Position numbers and translations under genes: made by a program. Shown here one piece after another: positions 8,643 to 16,114 of a stretch of DNA of 29,485 bases. How positions within the stretch are numbered: position 1 is the stretch's first letter; every line of letters starts with the position of its first letter. The stretch is from Clostridia bacterium (GTDB lineage: Bacteria > Bacillota > Clostridia > Monoglobales > Monoglobaceae): positions 1-29,485 of the forward strand of contig JAFQRU010000087.1 of NCBI GenBank assembly GCA_017409915.1, written 5' to 3'. The notes under the pieces are model-generated. The model was not told where the DNA came from and did not search any database. It was given only the letters and a program-made list of their open reading frames with translations.

Positions 8643-9506
8643 TTATGCCTTGTTAATAGAACCGAAAAGTTCCATCTTTTCTTTAACTGTTGCCTTGATT
8701 GCTTCAACGCCGGGAGCTAAAAGCTTTCTTGGGTCAAAGCCCTTGCCCTCTAAATCCTTGCCTTCTTCAATGTATTTTCTCACAGCAGCCGCAAAAGAAA
8801 GCTGACATTCTGTGTTAACATTGATTTTTGAAACTCCAAGGGAGATTGCCTTTTTAATCATATCGGTTGGAATACCTGTTCCGCCGTGGAGAACGAGAGG
8901 CATTGGAGATGTTGCCTTTTCAATCTCAGCTAAAACATCAAAGTTGAGGCCTGCCCAGTTAGCAGGATATTTGCCGTGGATGTTACCAATACCGGCAGCC
9001 AAAATGTCAACTCCAAGGTCAGCGATTAACTTACACTCAGCCGGGTCAGCAACTTCGCCGCTACCAACAACGCCGTCTTCTTCGCCGCCGATTGCACCAA
9101 CCTCAGCTTCAACAGAGATGCCGTTTGCCTTTGCAAGAGCGATGATTTCCTTTGTCTTTTCAATGTTTTCTTCAATTCCGTAGTGAGAACCGTCAAACAT
9201 AACTGATGAGAAACCAGCTCCAATAGCTGCTTTTGCACCGTCGTAGCTACCGTGGTCTAAATGAAGAATAACAGGAACAGTAATGTTTAAAGACTCAACC
9301 ATAGCCTTAACCATATCTGCAACTGTCTTAAAACCGCACATATATTTTGCCGCACCCTCGGAAACACCTAAGATAACAGGAGACTTACATTCCTCGGCAG
9401 TAAGAAGAATTGCCTTTGTCCATTCAAGGTTATTGATATTGAACTGGCCAATTGCATATTTGCCTTCCTTTGCCTTTTTAAGGGCCTCTGTTGCACTAAC
9501 TAACAT
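8643..9506 (-). CDS. fba: Class II fructose-1,6-bisphosphate aldolase
   Basis: A 287-residue zinc-dependent aldolase that cleaves fructose 1,6-bisphosphate to dihydroxyacetone phosphate and glyceraldehyde 3-phosphate in glycolysis. The (beta/alpha)8 barrel shows the expected sites: LHLDHG at 81-86 with catalytic Asp84 and zinc ligand His85, zinc ligands His177 (GNIHGKY) and His207 (VLHGGTG), and the phosphate-binding SKINVNTE segment near 226. Its length is that of the short Bacillus-type enzymes. GGAGG precedes the ATG at 9506. It appears monocistronic, with its own promoter and terminator. This is probably the glycolytic copy; a divergent paralogue is at 27548-28489. Tagatose-bisphosphate aldolase activity cannot be excluded by motif reading. 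Confidence 0.93.
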   Translation of the reverse strand: MLVSATEALKKAKEGKYAIGQFNINNLEWTKAILLTAEECKSPVILGVSEGAAKYMCGFKTVADMVKAMVESLNITVPVILHLDHGSYDGAKAAIGAGFSSVMFDGSHYGIEENIEKTKEIIALAKANGISVEAEVGAIGGEEDGVVGSGEVADPAECKLIADLGVDILAAGIGNIHGKYPANWAGLNFDVLAEIEKATSPMPLVLHGGTGIPTDMIKKAISLGVSKINVNTECQLSFAAAVRKYIEEGKDLEGKGFDPRKLLAPGVEAIKATVKEKMELFGSINKA

Positions 9507-9550
9507 AATCTAATCCTCCGTATTTAAATTTAATTATAATCACAACTTAT

Positions 9551-9579
9551 ATTTTACACTATTTTCCTTTAATATTCAA
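9551..9579 (-). promoter_or_regulatory. Promoter of fba
   Basis: On the minus strand TTGAAT (9574-9579) and TAAAAT (9551-9556) are spaced by 17 bases, about 45 bases ahead of the fba start codon. Confidence 0.65.
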
Positions 9580-9594
9580 GAGGAAAACAAAATT

Positions 9595-10425
9595 TTATAA
9601 AGGTTTTTTTATGGCGTGGTAATAATAAAGATATTGCTGAGCAATTCCTGCAAAATTGCCGAACTTTTCGGATGCGAAAGCGTCAATTTCCTTTTCGGAG
9701 ACGCCATAGGTTTCTTCCATAATCCGCTTTATCCATACATCTTTCGGGAAGGTTTTGTATCGGGACAGGGCAAAAAGCAGTATGCAGTCCGCAACCTTTT
9801 CTCCGACCCCTTTTATTTTCATAAGCTCTTTCTTTGCCTCAGCATCGGATAAAGAGGGGAGCTTGTCAAGGTCAATTTCTCCTGATGCAACTTTCTTTGC
9901 CGCATCTTGGATATATTTATCCCTAAACCCTGCCTTTATGGGCGCTAAATCTTCCAAGGTAAGAGAGGAGAGCTTTTCAGGAGTTGGGAAGCCATAATAT
10001 TTTCTTCCCTCAAAGTCAATTTCCTCCCCGAACAATTCGCACATTTTTTCAATAATTTTCTGTATTCTCGGAATGTTGTTGTTGGCGGAAATTATAAAGG
10101 AAACAATGGTCTCCCATAAATCCTGATGAAGAATTCTTATGCCGTGGCCCACTTCCATACACTTTTTGAGATTTTCATCTCCCGAAAAGGTATTTTCAAC
10201 TAAATTATAGTCTGTCGAAAAGCTTAGATAGTGGCTCCAATAGACTAAATCAGGGTTAGAGCTTTCAAGGAAAATCGTGTTTTCATCCGCATAATACATC
10301 TTAACGGCGTGACTACCCACAACCCCGTAAAAGACGCCGTCCTCCTCTTTCTTAAAGCGGAAACACTGCCCGCAAAGGAGGGTGTCTTCAAGACGGAAAT
10401 GGTCAATATTAAAAAGTTTTATCAT
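9595..10425 (-). CDS. ogg: 8-oxoguanine DNA glycosylase/AP lyase, OGG1 type
   Basis: A 276-residue base-excision repair enzyme of the HhH-GPD superfamily. The N-terminal domain (about 1-95) carries the LLCGQCFRF segment typical of OGG1 and AlkA-like proteins. The helix-hairpin-helix region reads KGVGEKVADCILLFAL (205-220), with the Schiff-base lysine at Lys210, and the catalytic aspartate is Asp229 in FPKDVWIKR. The spacing and the VADC..L sequence match OGG1 rather than AlkA or EndoIII, and no iron-sulphur cysteine cluster is present at the C-terminus. It removes 8-oxoG opposite C and nicks the strand. It is transcribed divergently from the manganese-export operon from a promoter at 10456-10484. 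The binding site (AGGGAC) is weak. Confidence 0.9.
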   Translation of the reverse strand: MIKLFNIDHFRLEDTLLCGQCFRFKKEEDGVFYGVVGSHAVKMYYADENTIFLESSNPDLVYWSHYLSFSTDYNLVENTFSGDENLKKCMEVGHGIRILHQDLWETIVSFIISANNNIPRIQKIIEKMCELFGEEIDFEGRKYYGFPTPEKLSSLTLEDLAPIKAGFRDKYIQDAAKKVASGEIDLDKLPSLSDAEAKKELMKIKGVGEKVADCILLFALSRYKTFPKDVWIKRIMEETYGVSEKEIDAFASEKFGNFAGIAQQYLYYYHAIKKPL

Positions 10426-10455
10426 TAGAATCAGTCCCTATAATTTGATACTGAC

Positions 10456-10484
10456 ATTTTACCACAAAATTCGCCATAAATCAA
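10456..10484 (-). promoter_or_regulatory. Promoter of the OGG1-type glycosylase gene
   Basis: On the minus strand TTGATT (10479-10484) and TAAAAT (10456-10461) are spaced by 17 bases. It stands back to back with the mntP promoter, with only 23 bases between the two -35 boxes. Confidence 0.6.
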
Positions 10485-10507
10485 GAGCCTTTCAAACTTA
10501 CATTCCC

Positions 10508-10536
10508 TTGACAAAAAATGTGAATTGTGATATTTT
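10508..10536 (+). promoter_or_regulatory. Promoter of the mntP-CDF operon
   Basis: TTGACA (10508-10513), a 17-base spacer and TATTTT (10531-10536), with TGA directly before the -10 box as in extended -10 promoters. Transcription would start near 10543, leaving a leader of about 20 bases, too short for a manganese riboswitch. Confidence 0.7.
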
Positions 10537-10561
10537 AAGGGGAGTAACAGGAGGACTTATA

Positions 10562-11122
10562 ATGGGACTTTGGGAACTTTTTATAATTGCGGTGGGGCTT
10601 TCCATGGATGCCTTTGCCGTTGCAATCTGCAAGGGGTTATCCGTGCAGAAAATTAAGATTAAACACGCACTTACAGCAGGGTTTTATTTCGGTATATTTC
10701 AGGCGGTTATGCCTTTAATCGGATATTTTTGCGGAAGCTATTTTGAAAAATATATTGTAAGCTTTGACCATTGGGTTGTGTTTGCCCTTCTTGCTATAAT
10801 CGGCGGGAATATGATTAAAGAATCTTTGGAAAAAGAGAAAGAAATTTGCTGCTCTTTCTGCCCGAAAGAGATGTTTCCTCTCGCCGTTGCAACAAGTATT
10901 GACGCTCTGGCGGTGGGAATAACCCTTGCTCTTTTAAAGGATGTCAATATCGGAGCGGCGGTAAGCTTTATAGGGGTTATAACCTTTGCTTTATCCGCAG
11001 TCGGAATATATGTGGGGCACTTCTTCGGTGCAAAATATAAGGGGAAAGCAGAATTTTTAGGCGGAGTAGTTTTGATTGCAATAGGGATTAAAATTCTTCT
11101 TGAACATTTAGGAGTGATTTAA
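10562..11122 (+). CDS. mntP: Manganese efflux pump MntP
   Basis: A 186-residue, six-helix membrane protein of the MntP (YebN) family, which exports Mn2+ and protects against manganese excess. Two repeats each carry the family aspartate motif: GLSMDAFAVAICKG with Asp16, and TSIDALAVGI with Asp114. The C-terminal GGVVLIAIGIKILLEHL helix is typical. The start at 10562 is set by AGGAGG at 10549-10554. A longer open frame begins at 10382 but overlaps the divergent glycosylase gene and both promoters, so I reject it. The CDF gene follows with no gap, and the TTG start of that gene touches the mntP stop. Confidence 0.95.
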   Translation: MGLWELFIIAVGLSMDAFAVAICKGLSVQKIKIKHALTAGFYFGIFQAVMPLIGYFCGSYFEKYIVSFDHWVVFALLAIIGGNMIKESLEKEKEICCSFCPKEMFPLAVATSIDALAVGITLALLKDVNIGAAVSFIGVITFALSAVGIYVGHFFGAKYKGKAEFLGGVVLIAIGIKILLEHLGVI

Positions 11123-12301
11123 TTGACTGAAAGTCTGATTAAACTTTTCGTAAAAGATTATAAAAATACATCAGATGCTGTTGTTCGTTCGAAAATGGGC
11201 GCTCTTTCGGGGTGGGTTGGAATTTTTTGCAACCTTATCTTGTTTGCAGGCAAAATTATTGCAGGCTTTCTTTCGGGAAGCGTTTCCGTTACGGCGGACG
11301 CCCTTAATAATTTATCCGATGCCTCGTCAAGCCTTATAAGCCTTTTGGGCTTTAAATTGTCAAGCAAGCCTGCCGATGAGGAGCATCCATACGGCCACGC
11401 AAGATTTGAGTATCTTTCAGGGCTTATGGTTTCCATTTTGATTATCTTAATCGGCATTGAACTTTTAAAGTCCTGTGTTGACAAAATTTTAAATCCAAGC
11501 GAAACTACTTTCAGTATCCTTTCCCTTTCCATTCTTGTTGCCTCGGTTTTAGTAAAGCTGTGGATGATGTTTTTCACTAAAAATGTAGGGAAAAGAATAA
11601 ACTCAAAAACGCTTATTGCGGCGGCAACGGACAGCAGAAACGATATTTTAACAACCTCTGCCGTCCTTTTGGGCGCTGTGATTTCTATTAATTTTAATGT
11701 TAATCTTGACGGATATATCGGTCTCGGGGTTGCTCTCTTTATTATGTATAGCGGTCTGGCACTTGTTAAAGATACTCTGGACCCGCTCCTTGGAAGAGCG
11801 CCGGAGGAAGAACTTGTAAACCGCATACAAGATAAAATTTTGAGCTATGACGGGGTTTTAGGGACCCACGATTTACTTGTCCACGACTATGGTCCCGGAA
11901 GAGTTTTCGCCAGTGTCCATGTTGAAATGGCGGCAGAAGAGGATGTTCTTAAAAGCCACGACACCATAGACAGAATTGAAAGAGACTTTTTTGAGGAGGA
12001 CGGGCTTAATATTATAGTGCATTTTGACCCAATTGTAACTCAGGATGATGCGGTAAACGATATCCGCAAATGGCTTTCGGGGTTGGTTAAGGAAATTCAT
12101 CCTGCCCTTTCAATCCACGATTTAAGAATTGTCCCGGGCCCCACACATACCAACCTCATTTTTGACTGTGTTGTGCCTCATCAAACTGGGATAAGCCACG
12201 GCGAAATCAAAGATAAAATCAAGGCTATGGTCAGAGAAAAGCACGAAAATTATTTCTGCGTTATAACCATTGATTTGAGCTACTGCTCTATCCCGAAATA
12301 A
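11123..12301 (+). CDS. Cation diffusion facilitator, MntE-like manganese exporter
   Basis: A 392-residue CDF transporter with six membrane helices, the HPYGHARFEYLSG loop (88-100) and a C-terminal cytoplasmic metal-binding/dimerisation domain. The transport site in helix II reads DALNNLSD, giving Asn62 and Asp66 where zinc exporters have His and Asp. Helix V reads TDSRND, giving Asp170 and Asp174. From memory, this Asn-Asp-Asp-Asp set is the one described for manganese CDFs such as MntE, in contrast to His-Asp-His-Asp of zinc CDFs. The C-terminal domain seems longer than in short CDFs, with a second segment after about residue 315. The TTG start at 11123 has AGGAG at 11110-11114. Pairing with mntP in one operon strongly suggests a manganese role. 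Confidence 0.9.
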   Translation: MTESLIKLFVKDYKNTSDAVVRSKMGALSGWVGIFCNLILFAGKIIAGFLSGSVSVTADALNNLSDASSSLISLLGFKLSSKPADEEHPYGHARFEYLSGLMVSILIILIGIELLKSCVDKILNPSETTFSILSLSILVASVLVKLWMMFFTKNVGKRINSKTLIAAATDSRNDILTTSAVLLGAVISINFNVNLDGYIGLGVALFIMYSGLALVKDTLDPLLGRAPEEELVNRIQDKILSYDGVLGTHDLLVHDYGPGRVFASVHVEMAAEEDVLKSHDTIDRIERDFFEEDGLNIIVHFDPIVTQDDAVNDIRKWLSGLVKEIHPALSIHDLRIVPGPTHTNLIFDCVVPHQTGISHGEIKDKIKAMVREKHENYFCVITIDLSYCSIPK

Positions 12302-12356
12302 GTGTATAATTTTATAAAAATTACCCATAATAACCAAAAAAGAAAGGGTGATTTTT

Positions 12357-12791
12357 ATGGCAAGTCCTGATACAGTTAAACTACTCAAAGAATGTAACTC
12401 AGGAATAAAAATGGGCATAGATGCAATAGAGGAGATTCTTCCATCTGTTAAAGACGGACATTTTCAGGAGATTCTTCATAACAGCTTAAAGGAACACAAA
12501 AAGCTTGAAGCCGATACGGAAGAGGCTCTGAATAGGATCGGAGATGACGGGAAAGAACCGCATAAAATAGCCAAGGGGATGGCGTGGTTTAAAACCAATG
12601 TTATGATGACAATGGAGAAAACAGACGAAACTGCGGCAGACCTTTTAACCGACGGCTGTCATATGGGAATCAAGTCAATCAATAAGTATCTTAATCAGTA
12701 TAAAGACGCAGACGAAGATGTTAAAGGAATTGTTAAAGACATTATCGAGGTTGAAGAAAACTTAGCACAAAAAATAAGAGTTTATCTATAA
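12357..12791 (+). CDS. Predicted four-helix-bundle (ferritin-like) protein
   Basis: A 144-residue soluble protein, almost entirely helical by its heptad-like pattern, with four predicted helices (about 5-32, 35-62, 70-100 and 104-143). Acidic and histidine residues recur (HFQEILHNSLKEHKKLEADTEE), as in ferritin-like or DUF2383/PA2169-type four-helix proteins, but I cannot confirm metal-binding ExxH pairs in the right places. The function is unknown. The ATG at 12357 is preceded by AAAGGG at a good distance; an in-frame GTG at 12348 overlaps that site and is rejected. It follows the manganese CDF gene by 55 bases on the same strand, and no convincing promoter lies between them, so co-transcription with the metal exporters is possible. 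Confidence 0.65.
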   Translation: MASPDTVKLLKECNSGIKMGIDAIEEILPSVKDGHFQEILHNSLKEHKKLEADTEEALNRIGDDGKEPHKIAKGMAWFKTNVMMTMEKTDETAADLLTDGCHMGIKSINKYLNQYKDADEDVKGIVKDIIEVEENLAQKIRVYL

Positions 12792-12820
12792 AAAAGAACG
12801 GCTTCAAAGCCGTTCTTTTT
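12791..12820. terminator. Bidirectional terminator
   Basis: A perfect 13-bp stem (12791-12803 with 12808-12820) with a TCAA loop; the A and T arms give a U-tract on both strands. It begins at the stop codon of the four-helix protein and faces the end of the minus-strand redox protein gene. Confidence 0.9.
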
Positions 12821-12823
12821 TTC

Positions 12824-13288
12824 TTATAAATTATTTTCTTTTAAAAAATCGTCAAGCATGTCGGCGGCGGAGATTACAAAGCGGACACAGGGGCGGACTT
12901 TATAATATTCCTCAGTTCTTGCCTCAGGCTTAGAGCCACCCTGAACCTTTATGCCTTTTAAAAGCTCACGGCAGATAATCGTGCCGTATTCGTCCTTAAA
13001 CTTATCCCCAAGGCGCTGAATGTCTTCATAGTGCTTTGCTTTACCCTCGGCGTCAGTTGGTGAGGAGTAGCCTTTTATAAGTCCTAAAACCATAAACATT
13101 CCCGAAACAGCACCGCAAACCTCGCGTAGCTTGCCCATTCCTGCGCCGAAAGAGGAGGAAAGCTTCATAAGTGTTTCGAAATCCAAATCCGTCTTATCGG
13201 AGAAAGCCCCAACAACCGATTGGGAACAGTTATAGCCTTTTATGAATAAATCGGCGGCAATTTCGCCTCGTGTTTTTATATTTTCCAT
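12824..13288 (-). CDS. C_GCAxxG_C_C family redox protein
   Basis: A 154-residue protein of the C_GCAxxG_C_C family (redox-active protein family of anaerobes). The four conserved cysteines are visible: Cys21 in GYNCSQSV, Cys58 in REVCGAVSG, Cys106 in TIICREL and Cys134 in RPCVRFV. The family is thought to bind a cofactor or carry redox-active thiols, but its reaction is not established. I choose the ATG at 13288 because GAGAGG lies nine bases ahead of it. The ATG three codons upstream (13297) abuts that same binding site too closely. It has its own promoter, and the next gene on the opposite strand is valS, read divergently. Confidence 0.88.
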   Translation of the reverse strand: MENIKTRGEIAADLFIKGYNCSQSVVGAFSDKTDLDFETLMKLSSSFGAGMGKLREVCGAVSGMFMVLGLIKGYSSPTDAEGKAKHYEDIQRLGDKFKDEYGTIICRELLKGIKVQGGSKPEARTEEYYKVRPCVRFVISAADMLDDFLKENNL

Positions 13289-13317
13289 TTGTATCATCCT
13301 CTCATAAAGATATAAGT

Positions 13318-13346
13318 ATTATGACATATTTTAAGTTTTCTGTCAA
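13318..13346 (-). promoter_or_regulatory. Promoter of the C_GCAxxG_C_C protein gene
   Basis: On the minus strand TTGACA (13341-13346), a 17-base spacer and CATAAT (13318-13323), placed about 30 bases ahead of the start codon. Confidence 0.7.
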
Positions 13347-13373
13347 CGGATGGTAAAAAAACGGGAAAAACAC

Positions 13374-13402
13374 TTGCAAAGATAAGAAAAATTGTGTATA
13401 AT
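13374..13402 (+). promoter_or_regulatory. Promoter of valS
   Basis: TTGCAA (13374-13379), a 17-base spacer and TATAAT (13397-13402). The transcript would begin about 30 bases ahead of the GTG start at 13440, so there is no room for a T-box leader. Confidence 0.75.
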
Positions 13403-13439
13403 AATTTTTAACTATGAATATATGAGAGGTGCTTTAAAA

Positions 13440-16067
13440 GTGGCTAAAGAATTACCAAAAACCTATGACCCTCAAACCGTTGAGGACAGGACATATAAAA
13501 ATTGGGTGGAAAAGGGTTATTTTCATACACAGATTGATGAAAATAAAAAGCCGTTTACAATAGTTATCCCACCCCCGAATGTTACGGGCCAGCTCCATAT
13601 GGGACATGCCCTTGACGAAACTTTCCAGGATATAATTATCCGAACAAAGAGAATGCAGGGCTATGCGGCTCTCTGGGTTCCGGGAACAGACCACGCAGGA
13701 ATTGCAACTCAGATTAAGGTTGAGGAAAATCTCCGCAAGGAAGAGGGACTTACTCGTTATGATTTGGGAAGAGATAAATTCTTGGAAAGAGTTTGGGACT
13801 GGAAAGAACAATACGGAAGCCGTATTATAAGCCAGATTAAAAAGCTTGGATGCTCCTGCGACTGGGAGAGGGAACGCTTTACAATGGACGAAGGTTGCTC
13901 AAAGGCTGTTCGTGAAGTTTTTGTTAACCTTTACGAAAAAGGTCTTATCTATCAGGGAACAAGAATTATCAACTGGTGTCCAAGCTGTATAACAGCTCTT
14001 TCTGATGCAGAAGTTGAATACGCTGAACAGCCCGGTAATTTCTGGCATATCAGATACCCATTCGCTGACGGAAGCGGAGAGGTTGTTATTGCAACAACAA
14101 GACCTGAAACTCTTCTTGGGGATACTGCCGTTGCAGTTCATCCTGATGACGAAAGATATAAGGCTTTGGTTGGCAAAAATCTTATTCTTCCGCTTGTGGG
14201 AAGAGAAATTCCGCTTATTGCTGACGAATATGTTGATAAAGAATTCGGAACAGGCTGTGTTAAGATTACTCCTGCTCATGACCCTAACGACTTTGAGGTT
14301 GGAAAGCGTCATAACCTCCCTGAAATCCGTATGCTCAATGATGATGCAACGGTTTCAAAAGAGGGCGGAGTTTATGCAGGCCTTGACAGATATGAAGCAA
14401 GAAAGAAAATCGTTGCTGATTTAGAGGCTCAGGGTTATCTCGTTAAGATTGAAGAGCATAGCCACAATGTTGGACAGTGTTACCGTTGCGGAACAACTGT
14501 TGAGCCGATTACTTCAAAGCAGTGGTTCGTTAAGATGGAACCTCTTGCAAAGGACGCTATCCGCGTTGTTGAAGACAGAACTGTTGAGTTCATTCCTGAC
14601 AGATTCTCTAAAACTTATATGCACTGGATGGAAAATGTTAAGGACTGGTGTATCTCCCGTCAGCTCTGGTGGGGACACAGAATTCCTGCTTTCTATTGTC
14701 AAGACTGCGGAGAAACAACAGTTTCCAAAGAAGATATAACTGTTTGTCCTAAGTGTGGCGGTAAGGTTAAGCAGGACGAGGATGTTTTAGATACCTGGTT
14801 TAGTTCTGCTCTCTGGCCGTTCTCAACACTTGGCTGGCCTGAAAAGACCGCTGACCTTGATTATTTCTATCCAACATCCGTTCTGGTTACAGGCTATGAT
14901 ATTATCTTCTTCTGGGTTGCAAGAATGATTGTTTCAGGACTTGAACATGTAAACGAGGCTCCGTTTAAGCATATCTATATTCACGGTCTTGTTCGCGACA
15001 GCCAGGGAAGAAAGATGAGTAAGTCCTTAGGAAACGGCATCGACCCACTTGAAATCGTTGAAAAATACGGAGCGGATGCGCTTAGATTTACTCTTGCAAC
15101 AGGCAACTCCCCCGGAAACGATATGCGTTTCTATATTGAAAGAGTTGAGGCAAGCCGTAACTTTGCAAACAAGATCTGGAACGCATCAAGATTTGTTCTT
15201 ATGAATCTTGATATTGAAAAGAATGAACTTCCTGATTTAGATAAGCTTTCAATTGAAGATAAGTGGATTCTTTCAAAGTATAACACATTGGTTAAAGAAG
15301 TTACCGATAACCTTGAAAAATATGAGCTTGGCATTGCGGTTTCAAAGCTTTATGACTTTATCTGGGATGAGTTCTGCGACTGGTATATTGAGCTTGTTAA
15401 ACCTCGTTTCTTTGAAAAAGGCGAAAGCAACAAAACTGCACAGATGGTGCTTACTTATGTGCTTTCTAACACATTAAAGCTTCTTCATCCGTTTATGCCG
15501 TTTATAACAGAAGAAATCTGGCAGGCACTTCCTCATGAGGGTGAGAGCATTATGATTTCAGACTTCCCTGTATATAACGAAAGCCTTGATTTTGCAAAAG
15601 CTGAAAAGGATATGACAGTTATTATGGAGGCTATCAAGGGCGTTCGTAATATCAGAAACGAAATGAATGTTCCACCGTCTAAGAAAACAAAGCTTTATAT
15701 CGTAACAGAAAATGAAAAAGTTTTCTCCTTAGGCAAGGTGTTCTTTGAGAAACTTGCAAGTGCATCTGAGGCGATTGTTCAAAGTGATAAGTCAGGCATC
15801 CCTGAAAATGCGGTTTCAGTTATCGCTGAGGGCGCAGAGCTTTATCTCCCTGTTGACGAGCTTGTTGACAAGGAAAAAGAGCTTGAAAGACTTACCAAGG
15901 AAAAGGAAAAGCTTGAAGGCGAGATTAAACGCGTTGAAGGAAAACTCTCCAACAAAGGCTTTACGGATAAAGCACCAGCTAAGGTTGTTGAAGAGGAAAG
16001 ACAAAAAGGCGAAAAATACAAGGAAATGCTTGAAAAGGTGTTAAAAAGTATTGAAGGTCTAAAATAA
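13440..16067 (+). CDS. valS: Valyl-tRNA synthetase
   Basis: An 875-residue class I aminoacyl-tRNA synthetase that charges tRNA-Val. It shows the HIGH-region motif PPNVTGQLHMGHA (45-57), the CP1 editing domain with TTRPET (219-224), a four-cysteine zinc-binding insert (Cys420, Cys423, Cys436, Cys439), the KMSKS loop (525-529), the anticodon-binding helical domain, and the C-terminal coiled coil (about 810-873, Lys/Glu-rich) typical of ValRS. The length is normal. The GTG at 13440 is chosen because GAGAGGTG sits just upstream. The frame is open back to 13392, but that would start before the -10 box ends. The gene is flanked by its own promoter and terminator. Confidence 0.97.
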   Translation: MAKELPKTYDPQTVEDRTYKNWVEKGYFHTQIDENKKPFTIVIPPPNVTGQLHMGHALDETFQDIIIRTKRMQGYAALWVPGTDHAGIATQIKVEENLRKEEGLTRYDLGRDKFLERVWDWKEQYGSRIISQIKKLGCSCDWERERFTMDEGCSKAVREVFVNLYEKGLIYQGTRIINWCPSCITALSDAEVEYAEQPGNFWHIRYPFADGSGEVVIATTRPETLLGDTAVAVHPDDERYKALVGKNLILPLVGREIPLIADEYVDKEFGTGCVKITPAHDPNDFEVGKRHNLPEIRMLNDDATVSKEGGVYAGLDRYEARKKIVADLEAQGYLVKIEEHSHNVGQCYRCGTTVEPITSKQWFVKMEPLAKDAIRVVEDRTVEFIPDRFSKTYMHWMENVKDWCISRQLWWGHRIPAFYCQDCGETTVSKEDITVCPKCGGKVKQDEDVLDTWFSSALWPFSTLGWPEKTADLDYFYPTSVLVTGYDIIFFWVARMIVSGLEHVNEAPFKHIYIHGLVRDSQGRKMSKSLGNGIDPLEIVEKYGADALRFTLATGNSPGNDMRFYIERVEASRNFANKIWNASRFVLMNLDIEKNELPDLDKLSIEDKWILSKYNTLVKEVTDNLEKYELGIAVSKLYDFIWDEFCDWYIELVKPRFFEKGESNKTAQMVLTYVLSNTLKLLHPFMPFITEEIWQALPHEGESIMISDFPVYNESLDFAKAEKDMTVIMEAIKGVRNIRNEMNVPPSKKTKLYIVTENEKVFSLGKVFFEKLASASEAIVQSDKSGIPENAVSVIAEGAELYLPVDELVDKEKELERLTKEKEKLEGEIKRVEGKLSNKGFTDKAPAKVVEEERQKGEKYKEMLEKVLKSIEGLK

Positions 16068-16071
16068 AAAT

Positions 16072-16099
16072 AAACCCCGAAGAAAAGTCTTCGGGGTTT
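16072..16099. terminator. Bidirectional terminator between valS and the AI-2E permease gene
   Basis: A 12-bp stem (AAACCCCGAAGA paired with TCTTCGGGGTTT) with an AAAG loop. T residues follow on the plus strand, and the A-rich sequence before it gives a U-tract on the minus strand, so it can end transcription of both convergent genes. Confidence 0.9.
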
Positions 16100-16114
16100 T
16101 ACTTTGCTTAAAAC

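Noticed and set aside
10485..10561. Manganese riboswitch (yybP-ykoY) ahead of mntP
   Set aside because: The predicted transcription start leaves only about 20 bases before the start codon, far too short for that riboswitch.
10382..10561. N-terminal extension of MntP
   Set aside because: It overlaps the divergent glycosylase gene and both promoters; AGGAGG marks the start at 10562.
11158..11826. Long antisense open frame across the CDF transporter gene
   Set aside because: It mirrors codon structure of the real gene on the other strand; its composition (many Arg, Ser, Thr) and lack of a start signal are typical of a shadow frame.
12302..12356. Separate promoter for the four-helix protein gene
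   Set aside because: A TATAAT is present at 12305-12310, but no -35 box lies at a workable distance.
13392..13439. Upstream extension of the valS coding region
   Set aside because: It would start before the end of the -10 box of the promoter, and the GTG at 13440 has a good ribosome binding site.
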